Below, in pieces: positions 35,096 through 49,300 of a stretch of 64,000 nucleotides of DNA. The notes under the pieces were generated by a model. The model was not told where the DNA came from and ran no database searches. It saw nothing but the letters and a program-made list of their open reading frames with translations. Each line of letters begins with the position of its first letter. The first letter of the stretch is position 1. Source of the stretch: Taeniopygia guttata (lineage: Eukaryota > Chordata > Aves > Passeriformes > Estrildidae); NCBI RefSeq assembly GCF_048771995.1, contig NC_133030.1, forward strand, positions 58,312,001 to 58,376,000. The letters are read 5' to 3'. Both the position numbers and the translations under genes were made by a program.

Positions 35096-36730
35096 ATGGG
35101 TTTAGCCACTTTGTGCCATACTCTCACTCATGCCAGTGGTGTGAGTGAGCCCTGGTGTGGAGAACTGGTTTCAGAAGGCTGCAGGGGTGGAAACTTGGAT
35201 TTGCAGGGGTTATAGTGGGGCCAGGGCTCTCATGTAGCAACTCCAGGTTGCATTTTGAAGATCTCTGTTGCTGCCACAGACTGGAATTATTAAGGATATC
35301 CTTTTGACTGCTTTCTAACCCATCCATATAAGGAGAGCTGCCACTGGGAGAGAAATTCAAGGGGGAGGACGCTGCTGGTTTTAAACCCTCTCTGACACTG
35401 CCTGCATGAGTCCAGGCAGCACCCTGGACATCTGGGATGTGTAAATCCATCTGCCCAGCTGCCAGCTAATGCTCTGAGGCACTGGGAACTCTGCTCTGCA
35501 GTCAGTGACCACATTGTGTGCTTGGCCACAGCTTGGGGCCAAACAAAGTGGAAGGGAAGACAAAGCAAGCGTGGACCACAGAACTGTGTCCAAAAGCCCA
35601 AAGGCACAGCTAAAGTACAACAAAAGGAATAATTTTTGTTTAAATTTCTGATATTTCTAGTGCTCTGATCAAAACATCATTTCTATTTTTCTTCTGCCTG
35701 TGTTTTTCTGTTCTCGTTCCACCCAACATTTCTGACAGGGAGGCAGGGCATGAGTGAAATGAAGAAGGCAGAATGAACTCAGTTCCTTTCACCTAGTGTA
35801 CTTTATCCATCTGTCTTTTTCTTTGATCCCAGGGTTATCCAGGGCTCTTACATCAGAGAAGAAACAGGATAAAGTCTGTATATGAAAGTGTTGGCTGTAG
35901 GTGTTACAGAACCAGGCAGGGAGGAGAGGCAAGGGAAGGCTGTGCGATTCTCGAGGTCTTGCTCCTTCCTGGGAGCAGGAAGGTAAGAATTGCTTCTTGG
36001 GGTGGTTTATTCCAGTGCCAGCCTCGCAGCCCCCCCACTCCCTGCACTGCTGCCCCTCTGCCAGCTCTCATGGCAGCTCCCTCTCAGGGCTCCCCATGAG
36101 CCAGAGCCTCTCTGCAGGTCAGGGAAACAGCTCTGCTGCACCTGGACTGAGCCAGCCCTGATGGGATATGGGCATTTTACCATTTTTTATGCCTTTTTGA
36201 GAGGCCATGGTGCAATGGAGACCCCAGAGGACCCTTTCCCAGCAGTAGGCTCTGTGTGAGTGCACAATGTTTGCTTTCTGTGACGTGCCCTCTGCCAAGT
36301 GACATTTTCCACAGATGCTGGCTGGGATCAGTCTGCACCTGCATGTGTGTGTAACCCAGGCTGTGATTAGCCCATTTGTCTGAACAACTGTGGTTTCAGA
36401 TCTTTTTTCTTCTCCCCCCTCACAACCATGCTCACAGCTCCCATTTTTAACAATTTAATCTGCTGCATGCAGCAAACCTGTTCTGCAAAATAGACACACT
36501 GCAATTACTGCCCTTTCCTACCACACAAAGTGAACTTGATGTTCCTCTCTTTCTCTGCCAAACAGCCACTTTGTTGTTTATTTCCAAAGCATTTCGCATC
36601 ATAGCTGAAAAGTAAGCAGCAATATCTGTGGGCTATACTTGCATTATTAAATAAGACTGAAAATATTCATGGAGGGTGATTTCTCTGGTTTAACACACAT
36701 ACTTTCATATTAGATTGACAGGCTGTATTT

Positions 36731-36905
36731 CATAGAATCACAGATTAATTAAGGAATTGTTGGAATATAAAATTAAGTCCATATTTGCCATGTTGCCACT
36801 AAGCCATGCCTTAAGTGCCACATCTACATGTATTTTAAACACTTCTAGGGATGGTGATTCCACCACTTGCCCAGGCAGCCTGTTCCAGTGCCTGACCACC
36901 ATTTC
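36731..36905 (-). mobile_element. Old CR1 3' fragment
   Basis: CATAGAATCACAGATTAATT starts it, and GGGATGGTGATTCCACCACT TGCCCAGGCAGCCTGTTCCA near 36848-36887 is clearly CR1. The middle is diverged. Confidence 0.78.
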
Positions 36906-38244
36906 AGTTTGCTATGGTTCCTAGAGAGATGCTGGAGGAAATGGGCAGCTCTTTCAGTGGCTATAAATATGGCAACATTGAAAGGCTTCCTGGTCTTCTT
37001 GGAGAGCAACCATTTGGAGACAGAAAGTTGGGAGTGACTTCCTGGCTTGTTTTAACCTTGGACAACTTAGATTGTAGATAATGGTAGTCATGTAAAACAG
37101 TTGCTTTAGTGACTGTTGAAATATGTAAGGATTAGGGATCCTTTTTAAATCAGAGCCAGGATTTGGAGGAGGATGGGAAAGAGAGAGCACAGGCATGACT
37201 GCAGCCTTCTGTCACTGCAGGATTTCTCCCTGCCCTTTGGTGTAACTGCACCACATGGCATCGGTTTAAAACCAGCACAAGAATTGAGAATCACAATCTG
37301 TGGTGGAAATCCCTCTGCCCAAACTCAATGTCACAGCTCTGTGACAGAGGGATGTGATGCAGAAGCCTGGCATGGGAGCAGGATGGATGGAGTCTCTCTG
37401 TCTGAGGTGCACAGCACTATTTTTGGCAATTTAACTGCACGGTCAGTGATGAGTCTGGTCTGATGTAAGCTGGCAGGCTTCACTGCTGAGGCTTAGATGG
37501 CAAGCACTGCTGCTTGGTGCATATTCCTGAATAATTTCGTCTTGCCATACTTCTGTCTTTTCTGGCTGTTTGAAATATGTCTCTAGTCCACATGCATGGA
37601 GATATCTGCAAGGCAGTGCTGTCTGTGGAAGGAACAGCACCTTGCCCTAGATACTGAAATGTCAGTACAGCCTTGCTATCCTAAAGATTTATGCAGCAAT
37701 TCTGCCTGGAGAGCAGGAGCCTGCTGCTCCCCTATGTGTTTGGACAGGCTGGTTAGGTATTCTGGTCCTGGTTTTACACACTCTATTTTTAAGAAGCTCA
37801 CACCTTGGTGCCTTTTCCCCTGACTAATGTAAAAAGGCAACCTACCTCTAATCTGGTTATTAGAAGATCATCCAGCTCCACAGGTCAGTGAAGAGTCAAA
37901 AGCATAATTTAATTCTTGAACTTTGCTGCTGGCCCCTGGCCGTGGCTGGTGCTTGCTGTGAATCCAAAGCAGTTCCACAGAGAGGAGCCAGGATGAGTCT
38001 GTGCAAAGGCAGCCCAGGACCAGAGGCCAATTGTTTCCCTGAGTTGGTGGCATTTTTTCCTTCCTGTAATTTTGCTGCATCGTGACTTGCAGATCATCTT
38101 TCTCTCAGCCAGGGAAAGAGGCTGACCCTGATCCTGCTGCTGCTCTGGGGTCCTTGCTCAAAAGGACTGATCTTACAGTGTGGGTACAGAGGAGGAGTGG
38201 GACACACTTCCACTGGGTTTATTCACAGTTCAGTACATTGCCAG

Positions 38245-38861
38245 TGTGGGAATCCAGGGCTTCCCTCTGGCTGCCCTGGAAGGTCTGGGACCCTGGCAGG
38301 GGTCAGAACCCCCCTGTACAGAGCCCCCAGAGACACTGTCTGTGATCTCTGTCCATGGAAAAGAGTTTTCAATCTTACAGGATTAATTACAAGCTCTGAG
38401 TGTTTGATATGAGTAATAATTAAGTGTGGCACGGGTGCAAAAGTAAAATTTTAGGTTTCTAGATTAGGGGTTCAGAGGGGACAAGATGGAGGAATTGGGT
38501 GTGTCTTGTCCTTTTTCTCCTTCTTCATGCCCTCCATGTTTCACTGTAGTGTTGGCATTTTTCTGTTGGTTTAGGCTGGGGACACACTGTTCAACGTAGG
38601 TGACAGATATTGGCACGTTATTGTAAATCCAGCACAGGCAGTTTCTGGTATTTAATGTTTGTAACATCCCACTGAGGGCAGAGCCCCACACGCTGCCCTG
38701 CAGGACAGAGCTGCGGCAGGGCAGCAGAACATGTTAGAGATAAACAGAACAAACAACCTTGAAACCAGCACAGACGAATTATGGCTTCTTCTTTGGCAAT
38801 GGGGCAGAAAGACAGAGACTTTCTACAATCTCGGAATCACCAATACCCACAGATTCCGTCA
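38245..38861 (+). mobile_element. Solo ERV LTR, copy B (617 bp, antisense to RHOJ)
   Basis: Same LTR family as 30698-31315, here on the plus strand from TGTGGGAATCC to GATTCCGTCA. GCCAG at 38240-38244 and 38862-38866 is a 5-bp match (a 6-bp duplication with one mismatched end base is possible), different from the CTCACC of copy A. The position equivalent to the AATAAA of copy A reads AACAAA here, so the poly(A) signal appears lost. No gag, pol or env sequence adjoins. Confidence 0.85.
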
Positions 38862-39320
38862 GCCAGGAAAGGCCTGATAAATCCATTCTGAGAATGTTCC
38901 TCTCAAATGCCAGTGTCTCATCTTCCCCTTTCCCCACAAGGTCATCACTGGTGTTAATCTTGCTCTGGTGGTTCGCACTGCCCTGTCCTTCCCCACTGGG
39001 GGAGAGACTTCCTGCCTCTGAGTCAGTCTGGCAGCTGGACCAGAGCGAGCAGATGGAAAAAGGGATGGGCTCTGCTCAGGCACTGCATCCTCCCTCTGCA
39101 CCCTGACATGGAGCATTGCATCCTCCCCACCCACACCAACGTGGAGTGAAGCTCTGCCCTCCCTGCCATGCCGTGCTCACCACAGAAACCAGGATTTTAC
39201 AACCACTGCTGGCTTGCAGCACCAAGACTTGTGTTTAGGGAACAGCAGGCTGACTTCCAGCACGGGGATCTGTAGGACTCGTATTACAGTGCTTAGGAAA
39301 TACCCATAAAATATCAGCTC

Positions 39321-39355
39321 ATTAGACACACTCAGTGGAAATTAGACACACTCAG
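39321..39355. repeat. Short direct repeat, 20-bp period
   Basis: ATTAGACACACTCAG occurs at 39321-39335 and again at 39341-39355. Confidence 0.9.
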
Positions 39356-39544
39356 CATTGGAGGTACATCAACAATGAGTCAGAGTTGCTGTTTGTCACT
39401 GCAGCTCGTGGCTGAAGTGCTCTGAGTACCAGCAGGGCTCCCTCAGCTGTGTTGTGTACGACAGAGAGAGGCAGCCAGGGAGGTGCTTAAGGTGCTTATG
39501 GCTTGCTCTAATGTGGTCCACTTCAAACAATTTATCTTCTGAAG

Positions 39545-39635
39545 TCACAGAATCATGGAATCATAGAATCATAAAATGGCTTGGGTTGAAGGGACCTTAA
39601 AGATCATCTCCCTGCCCAAACAAGGTGCCTGGAGC
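39545..39635 (-). mobile_element. CR1 3' fragment with intact terminal octamers
   Basis: CACAGAATCATGGAATCATA GAATCATAAAATGGCTTGGG followed by GAAGGGACCTTAAAGATCAT is a short, well preserved antisense CR1 terminus. Confidence 0.85.
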
Positions 39636-39949
39636 ATCAAAACTGACCCAGCAATGAATGCCAAAATATTTCCCTGTGTCTTGTGGTGTCTTTTTATAAT
39701 ATGTTCATTTAAAAGCATGGCCATTTCCTAAGAAATTTCCTTTTCAATTAAAGTCTATAAAAGGAAATATTGTCTATGAAAGGTGAAACTGATTACTTTT
39801 CTCTAAAGACAGATTAAGTGGGAGCTGTAGGTGTTTATTTGGAAAATATTGAATCAAATGGAATGAAATTACAGGGGAAGAAAAAGGAAGCCTGGTTTTA
39901 GTCAGTTCTGTTGAGAATTGTGGCTAGTGCAGTATAGCTCAGAGGAGAT

Positions 39950-40101
39950 AGGGATGCCCCATCCCTGGAATTCAAGGCCAGGCTGGAGTGGGCTCTAAGA
40001 AACCTGATCTAGAGGAAGGTGCCACTGCCAGGGGCAAGGAGGTTGGAACAGATTATCTTAAAGGTTCCTTTCCACACAAACCATTCCACTGTTCTGTGAT
40101 A
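39950..40101 (+). mobile_element. CR1 3' end, sense
   Basis: GGGATGCCCCATCCCTGGAA TTCAAGGCCAGGCTGGAGTG through CACAAACCATTCCACTGTTC TGTGAT is a CR1 tail in sense orientation. It lies 0.3 kb from the antisense copy at 39545. Confidence 0.85.
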
Positions 40102-43100
40102 TCTTTTATCTGCATCTTAGAAGGAAGGAAGAAAACCTTCTGGACCTGGATGGCAAATGTATCACTTTTTCCTCCTCTTGTATCACACGTTCTGAGTGTT
40201 GTCCTCATTGACCTCCCCACCACAATGCTGTGCATGTAAACGTTAAAACTATTCTTAGGAAGGTTATTTCACGTGTGGCCTTGCAAACAAGTGACAACTG
40301 CGCTGACAGCAGAGTTAAAAGATGGGGAAATGCATTTGACAGGCACCTGCTTTCCTTGCAGAAGACTGAGGAGATGATAGCATTCATCTGAGTGGATATG
40401 GTGCTTGTGTCTCTGAACTTGCTACAGACTTTACAGTTGCGTGACAGCCTCTGTTGCTCTGTGTGTGAAAGATCTTTTGTCCCTTTAAATGTCACTTGCT
40501 GTCAAATTGAATCTTAGAAACCAATGATGACATTTATGCAAACAGATCTAAAAAAAATTTCTGGTGGGGTTCCACTGATAAACACTTTGGCCGTGATCTT
40601 GCAGTTGGGTGTGTTCCTGCAGACCCTCTCTGTCTGCTGGGAGAGGACACGTATTTTTAAATCAGCTATTTGCCTTGAGCTTTTTACTGGACAGGGTTTT
40701 AGCAAGGAGTTTTGAGAGGTAGATGAATGACAGAAGAGCACAAAGCTACCAATTGTCACCAGGAACTGTATCTCAGAAATGAAGTCAGGCTCTTTTGAAG
40801 CTCTACAGTTGCTTTATTATTTAAGAAATTGTCTAAATCTTTCTAATTTTTCTTTTCCCTCCACCAAACATTTACATTTTTCTGTCCTGGTAAGTCCTAC
40901 CTTGTTACAGCCGTGAGGGCCTGAATTTTGCCCTCAGCTGTTCATGCAAACCCTCATCTTCATCCAATTAAACACCAGCTAGGTAAAGGATTAGATTAGC
41001 CTTGCATGGAAACACACAGAGATCCATGAGGTTTCCATGAGCATCTTGCATTATGCAGAGATTCCTGGAGTATGAAAAATCATTAAATTGTCTAAAACCA
41101 AAATTATGTTTTAAGTGAATCTTGATTTTTTTTTTTACTCAAATCTTTTTGATGACAAACCAGCAGACATTAAGGTCCTAGTTGAACATTTAGTTTCAGA
41201 TATTAGGACCTGGGTTTTATGTGTGCACCCAAGTTATCTTTGTGGCAGAAAGAAGAACTGAGAGAACAGAGCTCCTGTAAGGTTTGTGACTTTTAAATGA
41301 GACCACACCACTTCTGTCTTTCTGTCTCTGCTGGTAGAAGCTGTCCCAGAAGTTTGTCCTGCCAAGGCGGCTGTTTGTCTGTCTGTCAGTGACACAGCCT
41401 CAAATTTGTCTGGAGAGCACGTAGGAGCTGCGCTCTCAAGAGACGTCTGTTTCTAAAAGATGTCTTCCCTTCCAGGCTTCCCAAGGTCATGCTTCACCAT
41501 GAGACTTGAAAACCTTACATGACAGCCAATAGTGGGACAATCTGGTAAGTACACTCAGAGGCTGAGTAAGCTGTCTTTTTTTGTATTGCTGTGTAAGCTT
41601 AAAAAAGTAGAGAAACTCCATCGACTGTGCTACCAAACTTGGTGTTTTTCAGCCTGCTCCTCTGCTGCTGTAGTGGTTTTTGTGTAGACACCCAGAGCCT
41701 CCAGCCTATTGCTTTGGTTATGTTTTCTGTTCTTTGGTGTTTCAGCATATCTAATGTCTCCCTTGGGTAGAATCCCAGAGAGTCAATGGAAAAATTGTGT
41801 TGATAATACTAAAAGCTGGAACTGGCTTTTAAGACCCTCTTCCTAATCTGACCTTGACACTGACTATAATTCACAACATATGCAACTAGAAGGATAATAA
41901 TAGCCTAGGAATGAAGGTTAACTGTCACCCTTAGAAGTGAAATCACCATGCAAAGTGGATACTTGTGTTCACCCCTCTGTACTCTGTTATGCTCTGGTCT
42001 TAGAGATCCTTCTCTAGGATAGTAATGATCACTGGCACAAAAGGTTTAAGACCTGTCACTTTGAATATGAAAAGAAAGAAAAAAAAGATGTTAGATGATT
42101 TAAGCTGGTTCTCAAGACCAGCCAAACCAGAAGAAAATGATCATTTGGAGTTCTGTCCCATTAATAAATCACAGGAGCTTCACACCTGATATGATGCCCC
42201 TCCTGTGGCTGTGTGGAAATCAGCTCTCAGAAGCAGCACATGGCTGGTGTGATCCAGCACCAAATGACAGCTGAAGTTTAGGGCACTGCTCTGGACTCTG
42301 ATCACCCAGGAGAGCTTGTCCTTGCTCTGAAGGCAAGCTCACAGGCCACATGTAATGATGAATAAGGATGATTGCAGCTGAACTTGTTGGCTGGCACACC
42401 CTACTCTCTTCAGCCCAGGCACAAGAGATGTTATGCATTTGGACTAAGAAAGTAGGAGAAAGGAAGAACAAAATACTTCAGGAAGGAGCTTTCAGAAGCA
42501 CTAAGTTCTGCAGAAGCTGAAGTCTCATTTTCACTTCAGAAGAGGAGACTCTGGATCATTTGCTGCACTCAGATGTGTGTGTGCTGCATCTGGAACACCA
42601 TGGGGACTCCATCTGCTGAGAGTAGTGAGGCTGAACTCTGCACAACATGAAAAGCAGCCAATGTTTCTGCTGTGTGCAACGTACTCAGGAGAATGGCTCT
42701 GTTGTACCCAGCTTTCCATAGGAAATGAAAGAGCCTGCATTGTCCTTTCCAGGCACAGCCTGAATGCAAATCCATAAATATGGTTAATATGGCTGCTCTG
42801 CTTCTACAAGTTTGTTCTTACAGTCTCTACTTGCTAAAATGTTAAATCCTTAATTGAAATTCCACCTCCAGTGGAACAGCCCTCCATCAGCTGTCCCTGG
42901 GAAAACAGAGCAATAACAGCAAAAGCATTGTGATGAGCTTTTCTATCCCTTCCTGGTGTTTTTTGAAACTTTTCCATTATTTTGGCTAAGAGGTCAGAAT
43001 TGGTCTGGAAACTAAGTTGTACTTTTGATTCTCCATTATTGAGCAAAACATAACATAATTTAAAACAACTACCAAAATCAGAAACCAGTCCTTGCATAGC

Positions 43101-43273
43101 TTGGGAAGGGCCTGCTTTAATAAAAATTTTTTTCCCAATGATCCTGTATCTTAAGCAGCACTGAGTTACCATACCCATCTGGCCACATATATTTAGATAT
43201 AAATTGTTTTCCACAGCAGAGGATGTTTGCACATAATTTTACAAAAAGGGGTGAAAGTTGTCTAGTTATCCTG

Positions 43274-43303
43274 TCCTCCTCCTCCTCCTCTCTCTCTCTC
43301 TTT
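43274..43303. repeat. (TCC)n(TC)n compound microsatellite
   Basis: Several TCC units are followed by CT dinucleotides; pyrimidine-only on the plus strand. Confidence 0.88.
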
Positions 43304-46300
43304 CCAGTCTCCTTAGATTTAATTATTGCTTTTTGTCCTTGTTCCATGGACAAGTAACCTTCAACGAAAAGTTCTCTGTTCACACAACAGTTCTCCAAAG
43401 ACAATTATGTGAGGCTTGAAGATATTACATGCAGGCCCACAAGGAGAGATGGGGGAGAAACAGGGTCCCAGAAAACCTCCTGACTGCATATCTCCCTGCC
43501 AGTCAGAGGCAAGACTTTGGAAATAGGAAATGGCATGTAGCAGGAAAATAGCAGATGGCAGATATCTCCCAGAGGTGCTGACAGGTGATTCAATGTCTAA
43601 TATTTGCACACATATAACATGTCATGAATATATGCTAAATATGGCAAAACAGAATCTGCCACAGGCTCTGCTATGGATCTGGTTATCCTTGTACTCAGTT
43701 AAAGTCCTTAGGGGACACTGGTATTCTAAAATCAATGGTTTTTTGTAGGAACATGTTTACACATACACATGCACTCACATTTGCATTTAGAAAGAATTTC
43801 AGGTGGACTTTGCAGATTTAAAGCACTCTCTTGGCATCACTTGCCATGAGCTGGCTTCAACTCCTTCTCTGGCCAGGAGACTTCCTCACTGTTTGAAGAG
43901 ATCCACCTCCCCCAGGTTTGACTTTGCTGGAATTGCCCCTGGTTTCCACAGTTTGAGGCAGGCAGTGATTTTGTAGCTCTGAAATTGATTGGGAGGAGGA
44001 GGAGGAGAGAGGAAGAACACACAAAAGCAGAGGGGGAGGAGGCAGGCAATACATCAGACAATGTGGACTCTTTCCCAGCATCATTTAATGATTGCTTTGA
44101 ATGCCTGAGAAATGACACCAGAAGTCTAACAAAGGCAGAATATATGTTTCAATGTATAATTTTATGGTTATATTGTAGTCATATGGATAATTATCACAAT
44201 TAAAAAAAAAAAAAACAAATCATTAATCTGTGCTCTATTTTATTTCTGCATTACAGCTATTTCATGCCTCATAAAGTATTATTCACTACAGGAATTGGAA
44301 ATTACTTGTTTTATATTGTTGTGGTTTTATTTTGCATCAATCTCTACATGTTGTCAATGCATATTTCTCAAGAACAATTCACTGGCAAATAATACTGCTG
44401 AGAACCAAAATATCTCTGATCAAATTCTGATGCAGATGCTGTCCCAGGTGGCTCAGGCTGTCAGGATCTGACCCAGTCCACAGCATTTCATTCAATGAGT
44501 GGCAATCTCTCATCTGACCCATGTGGGCATTTTGTAGAGCAAAGACCTAAATTTCAAGCCTTATAACTTGCACATATGTGCCTGCCACCCACCATAGGCC
44601 AGTAATATTCCAGCTCAAAAAGGTACTCTTGATTTTGTACATGATGCGTGTGCATGCTTGTTTATGTGAAATTTGGAAGAACAAAGGCTAACTTGATCCC
44701 ACCCTTCCAATAGGTTCTATGTTTTTTCAACCCTGAAGCAAAATTTTATGTCTGTATGTTTTGGCTTTTAAACTCAATAACCTGCAGGCCTCAAACACAT
44801 CAGAAAAGAAATGGAAATCTCATTATTACACAGAAGGTTTAAAACTTGAAACCAGAGGCTAGATCAACAGTAAATGGGACACCACAGACACGCCCTTCTC
44901 CTTGGGACTTCCACTGGATTCAGGATGCAGGGATGCTGTGAGGGTTGTTTTACTTTGCCTGTGCACTCTTCAACCATCACAGTATGTTGATGGTACAATG
45001 GCTTTTTTTGGATATTGCTGTAGATTCTTATTTGACCAGATAAACAGGACAAGAACAGACAGTGTGACTTTAGAAGGTGAAGATGTGATGCTGGGCCATG
45101 TGAATGAGCATCCACTCCCTGCCCACTCTTCCTCTGAACTGTAGATCTGCTTTGGCTGTGCCACAGGAATTTCACTGGGCAGTTGAATTTTAGTAGAAAG
45201 CTTTTATTCTAAATTTTGGGCAGTTGAAGGTCATTTAGGCGGTTCTGGAGGTATGAACTCCATTTAAAAAAAGAGGATTCTTCTGCCCTGAGCTTCCTAT
45301 TCTCTCTTCCTCCCTGCTCCCTCTGGACTTTTACCTTGCTGCTCTGTATTGTTTTTCCACACAGTTCCTGGCTTTGATGTCTGCAATGCTGGATTTTTTT
45401 TTTCCCTTTACACACCTTATTTTTGAAACCTTCTACTATTTTTGTGACCTTCTGGGATACATTCCATTTCAAGAGCATTCTTTGCAAGACAGACTTGATA
45501 TAGAGAGGAATAGTCCCAACTTGGTTTTACGGGACATGTTTTTACACCCTGAGAGTGTGCGTTTTTAACCCTGCAGTGTCCTTCCCTGTGCTCCCACGGG
45601 TGCTGTGCACAGCTCTGGTTTGCACCCACGGGAGTGTGGAGCTTTCCCAGAGCTGTGTGGGTTGCTGTGTTGATGGGGAATGCTGTCTCCGAAGGATGCT
45701 GCCACCAAAAGCAAAATGCCTCTATCTGCCATCCAACTATTTCCACACAACCGACAGTTTTAAGGCTTTATCTGCATGTATATCCCCTGAAGGGAGTCTC
45801 TGGTATCCTGCACTGTTGGTTTCCTAAGGGAAGGAAAAAAATCCCTGCTTGGAGCAGACCCTTTGAGGGATTCAAAGTTCCCTGGAGGAATGAAGCCCTG
45901 AACCGAAGGCGTCAGGTGCAGCTGATCCCAGGAAAGCTCAGAGCTTAAGTGGGGTTGAGTGGGCATGGAAGGGGGGGAAGGAAGGATTTATGGCCAGAGC
46001 CCAAGGTCAGGCAGCTGGAGATTTACAGAGCTGCTCTATCTGCCCTGATTTCTTGGATGTGAAACAGCCACTGAGGTGTGCAGAGGAGACTTGGCAGGTT
46101 AAACACAAACCCACGTATGAAATGGGAATTGCAGCAAGGAATCCTCACTCTTCAGCTGCTGGATATACAGGAACTGTATCCTGCTGGGCTGGGATTTACA
46201 GGAACTTCCAACATTGTACATAATTTCTGTGTGTTCCATACAGGGCTCCTGATGCTATTTTTTTCAGAGGCAAGCCCTAGAAAGCGTGGCTGGCTGATGT

Positions 46301-49300
46301 GGCTGCCAAAGCTCTGCCACATGGGCTTTGCTTGTCAGAAGTGAAAAACGTGGCTGGTGCTTAAGGCACTTCCAGAGTAAACACCAGCAACAGTCCCTTC
46401 AGCTGAGACAGGCAGTTGTATTTAAAAATGCTTCAGTCCTAGTGAGAAAGGCTGTGGGTCAGGGGACTGTTTCCCAGGGCTTGTTTTTAACCCTGGGGAT
46501 ATTTTTTTAAGGACTTCATGTGCTCCTCTGAAGTTTCCAGTTTGGCTGTGCTGGGGCCAGTGATGCTGGCTGGTGTCTGAGCCTACGCAGAGGGGACAAT
46601 GCTGGATTGTTCCAAATGGTGCTAAACAGCATAGAGGCTTTGCATCATCTGCTGAAACCCAGGAATTAAATTATTTTTTGCTTCCACCCTACCAAAGAAA
46701 ACTTAAATCTATACCTTCAGCCCGTGATGGTCTTGTGGGGGCCAACCCTGTGTAATTTATGCAAAAGCAAAGCAGGAGGATGATCATTCTCACTCCCTAT
46801 AGGATGACAGATGAAAAGATTTGGATCACCCTTATGAGACACAAGAACAGCATCATTTCATTTGTGCCTGAGTGCTTCAGCACAGTCACTACACTGAATT
46901 GATGGCAGAAATGTGTGGCAGCAATTACTGCCCTGAGGGTTGCTCTGGAAAGAAACACAAAAAATTCATTTAACTCCTGCACTCGCCACTGCAAGGTAAT
47001 TTGGACCTGCTATATTCCCAGCACAGTTGTAAATTTAAAAATAAGCAAAGCCAGGGCTGTTGTTGGAGAGGGACTAGATGGTGCAACTGATCAAAACACT
47101 CTACTCCAGAACACACCGGAGGAGAGTTTACAAAAAGCTGCCTTTTAAATCTTGTGCCTACGACCAATTTCATTCTGGAACAAAACATGGTTCTTCCAGC
47201 CTACAATATGGAGTGAGTCATAGTATTGCCATTCTGCTCCCAGCACAATTGGAGCATACCTATGGTATGAAGTGGGAGAAATATTTGGCCCAGAAGAAAG
47301 CTCCAGAATGTTTTTTTTATGTACTGTCAAGACACGCTGAATAAATGGAGAGTATTCTTTCCATATTGCGTAATTCCGACTCTCCTCATTCTGGGTTTTT
47401 TTTTAGCAGAACACGCAAGGGTGTGCTTATCTTCAATGAGTTTTTAAACCCAGATGAGTGTAAACATGATTATGGGAAGGACTTTCCTTGCCATGCATGG
47501 AGGCAAATGTGTAATTACAGCTGCACAGGGGCTGAATAAAGATAGGGAGGGAAGCTTTTAGTGGCAGAAAGGACAAGAACTTGCTGTGGTCCATAGTCCC
47601 TCACTCTGTATTTCTGCTGCTCCCCTCAGGGCAGAGTTCAGTGATCTCCAACATCACTCATGTGGGTATGGACTCAGCAATGCTGGGAGAAATGGCATGA
47701 AGGGCAGTAAAGGAAAGCCTGGCTGCCCAGCTGGGAAGGCTTTTGGGCACAGGGTGAAATCCCTGTCCTGTCCATGCCAACAGGAATATTGCCTTCAGCA
47801 GAGTGATTCCACTCCCTGTGTATGAACAGACACTGAAACAGAAAAGAAATCACGATGTGGTGGCTGACTGGGAACTGTTTTGGCAAAACAAACAGGGCTT
47901 AAACCTTGAGCTCTTTCAGGGGACAAATAAAGGCAGGAGCAGCTTTAGTGCACACGGCGGGGGCAGGCGGGGCGGGCTGTGGGTAAGGCTTTGGTCCATG
48001 ACACAGATGATTTGGCCATGATTCCTGCCCTGCAGCTGTGTGACCCTCCCAAGCCAGTGCCTCTCTCCAAATAAAATGTGAGTATTGACACAAACCTGCT
48101 TTTATGTATTGCTGTGCTTATATTAGAGACTGCTTATGGGTTGAACTTAATGTTTGCTTAATATATCCTACTCCTTGATGTTAAATACTGTTACTATTAA
48201 CTGCTGTGATGCCCACAGGTCTTTAATGATCAAATCATCTAAAATAACAGTGGTTCATTTTGTTTTTAAGCATGCAATAGTGTGCAATGGCTTGCTTAAC
48301 ATTAGGCAGCGTATGCATTATTCTGCCGTGCTTGTATATGAAGTGTGTTTTTTGACCAAACAGCCCAAAAACCTTTCTTGCTCTTGGTAATGAGAGCTCC
48401 CAGAATCGGAGAGCTCATGAACATTTGAACCCTCCGGAGTGTGAAATAATAATGGCCAGCTGGTGCCATTTCAGTGGGGAAAGCAGTGAGCAAATGGCAA
48501 AGATATGAGAACTAAATCTTGTTTATACCGCACCACTGAGGACCACTAAGAAACTGGTTTGGTTTGGTTTTAAGAGGATTTCAAAACAAAGGGGTTTCTC
48601 AAAAATCTCTGCCCTCTCAGAACAGCAACATTCCTCTGTACACTCAGGATCTTTGGACTTCAAGTTAGGAGCAGATTCTCAAATAAATAATAGATTGATC
48701 ACTGCTGAGAGCCTCTGGAGAAATTAGGATGAGAAAAATGTCAGGAAATGTACCCCTATATATCTCTTCAAACCCATCCCCTTCAGTTGAAAGGCTAAAT
48801 TGTTGCTGGTGTGTTCATAAGGCAGCCTGAGGTGTCTGAGGGGCTCCCTGACACTTAAACAGATGGTGGAAGTCAGACACTCCTCAGGTTATGTCTACCT
48901 GGTCAGTGATGGATTGGTGTCCAGAAAACCAGGGCTAAAGTAAGCTGTGGGTGAGTTATGGAAAAATTACATCTTCTTGTAATCACAGGAACACACCAGG
49001 GACAAATTAACTCAATCCTACAAATCATTTCATCCTCATAACCTTCTGTTCACTTTGTAATTTTGAGGTGAAACAAGGGCTGTATCCTTTTGAACTCAGC
49101 ACCACATCCCTTAGCCTCTGCTGCCGTGTTTGCCTACGTTTGCTCACTCCAAAAAAGCTCTTTTTTCACTCAAGGCTATGTGGATGATAGCAAACTGCAG
49201 AGGCTTTTTCTAGCAAATATGCTTTCCCTCTTGAACATTTTTCCCTGGAGTTTTTCCCACCCCTGTTCCTTCAGACATATTGATCTCCACAGTCTCACTT

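Noticed and set aside
30698..38861. Full-length provirus bounded by the two similar LTRs
   Set aside because: The LTRs are in opposite orientation, have different target duplications, and the interior shows no gag, pol or env coding.
47953..47980. GC-rich patch as a CpG island or first-exon promoter
   Set aside because: Less than 30 bases long and without adjoining coding sequence; probably random.
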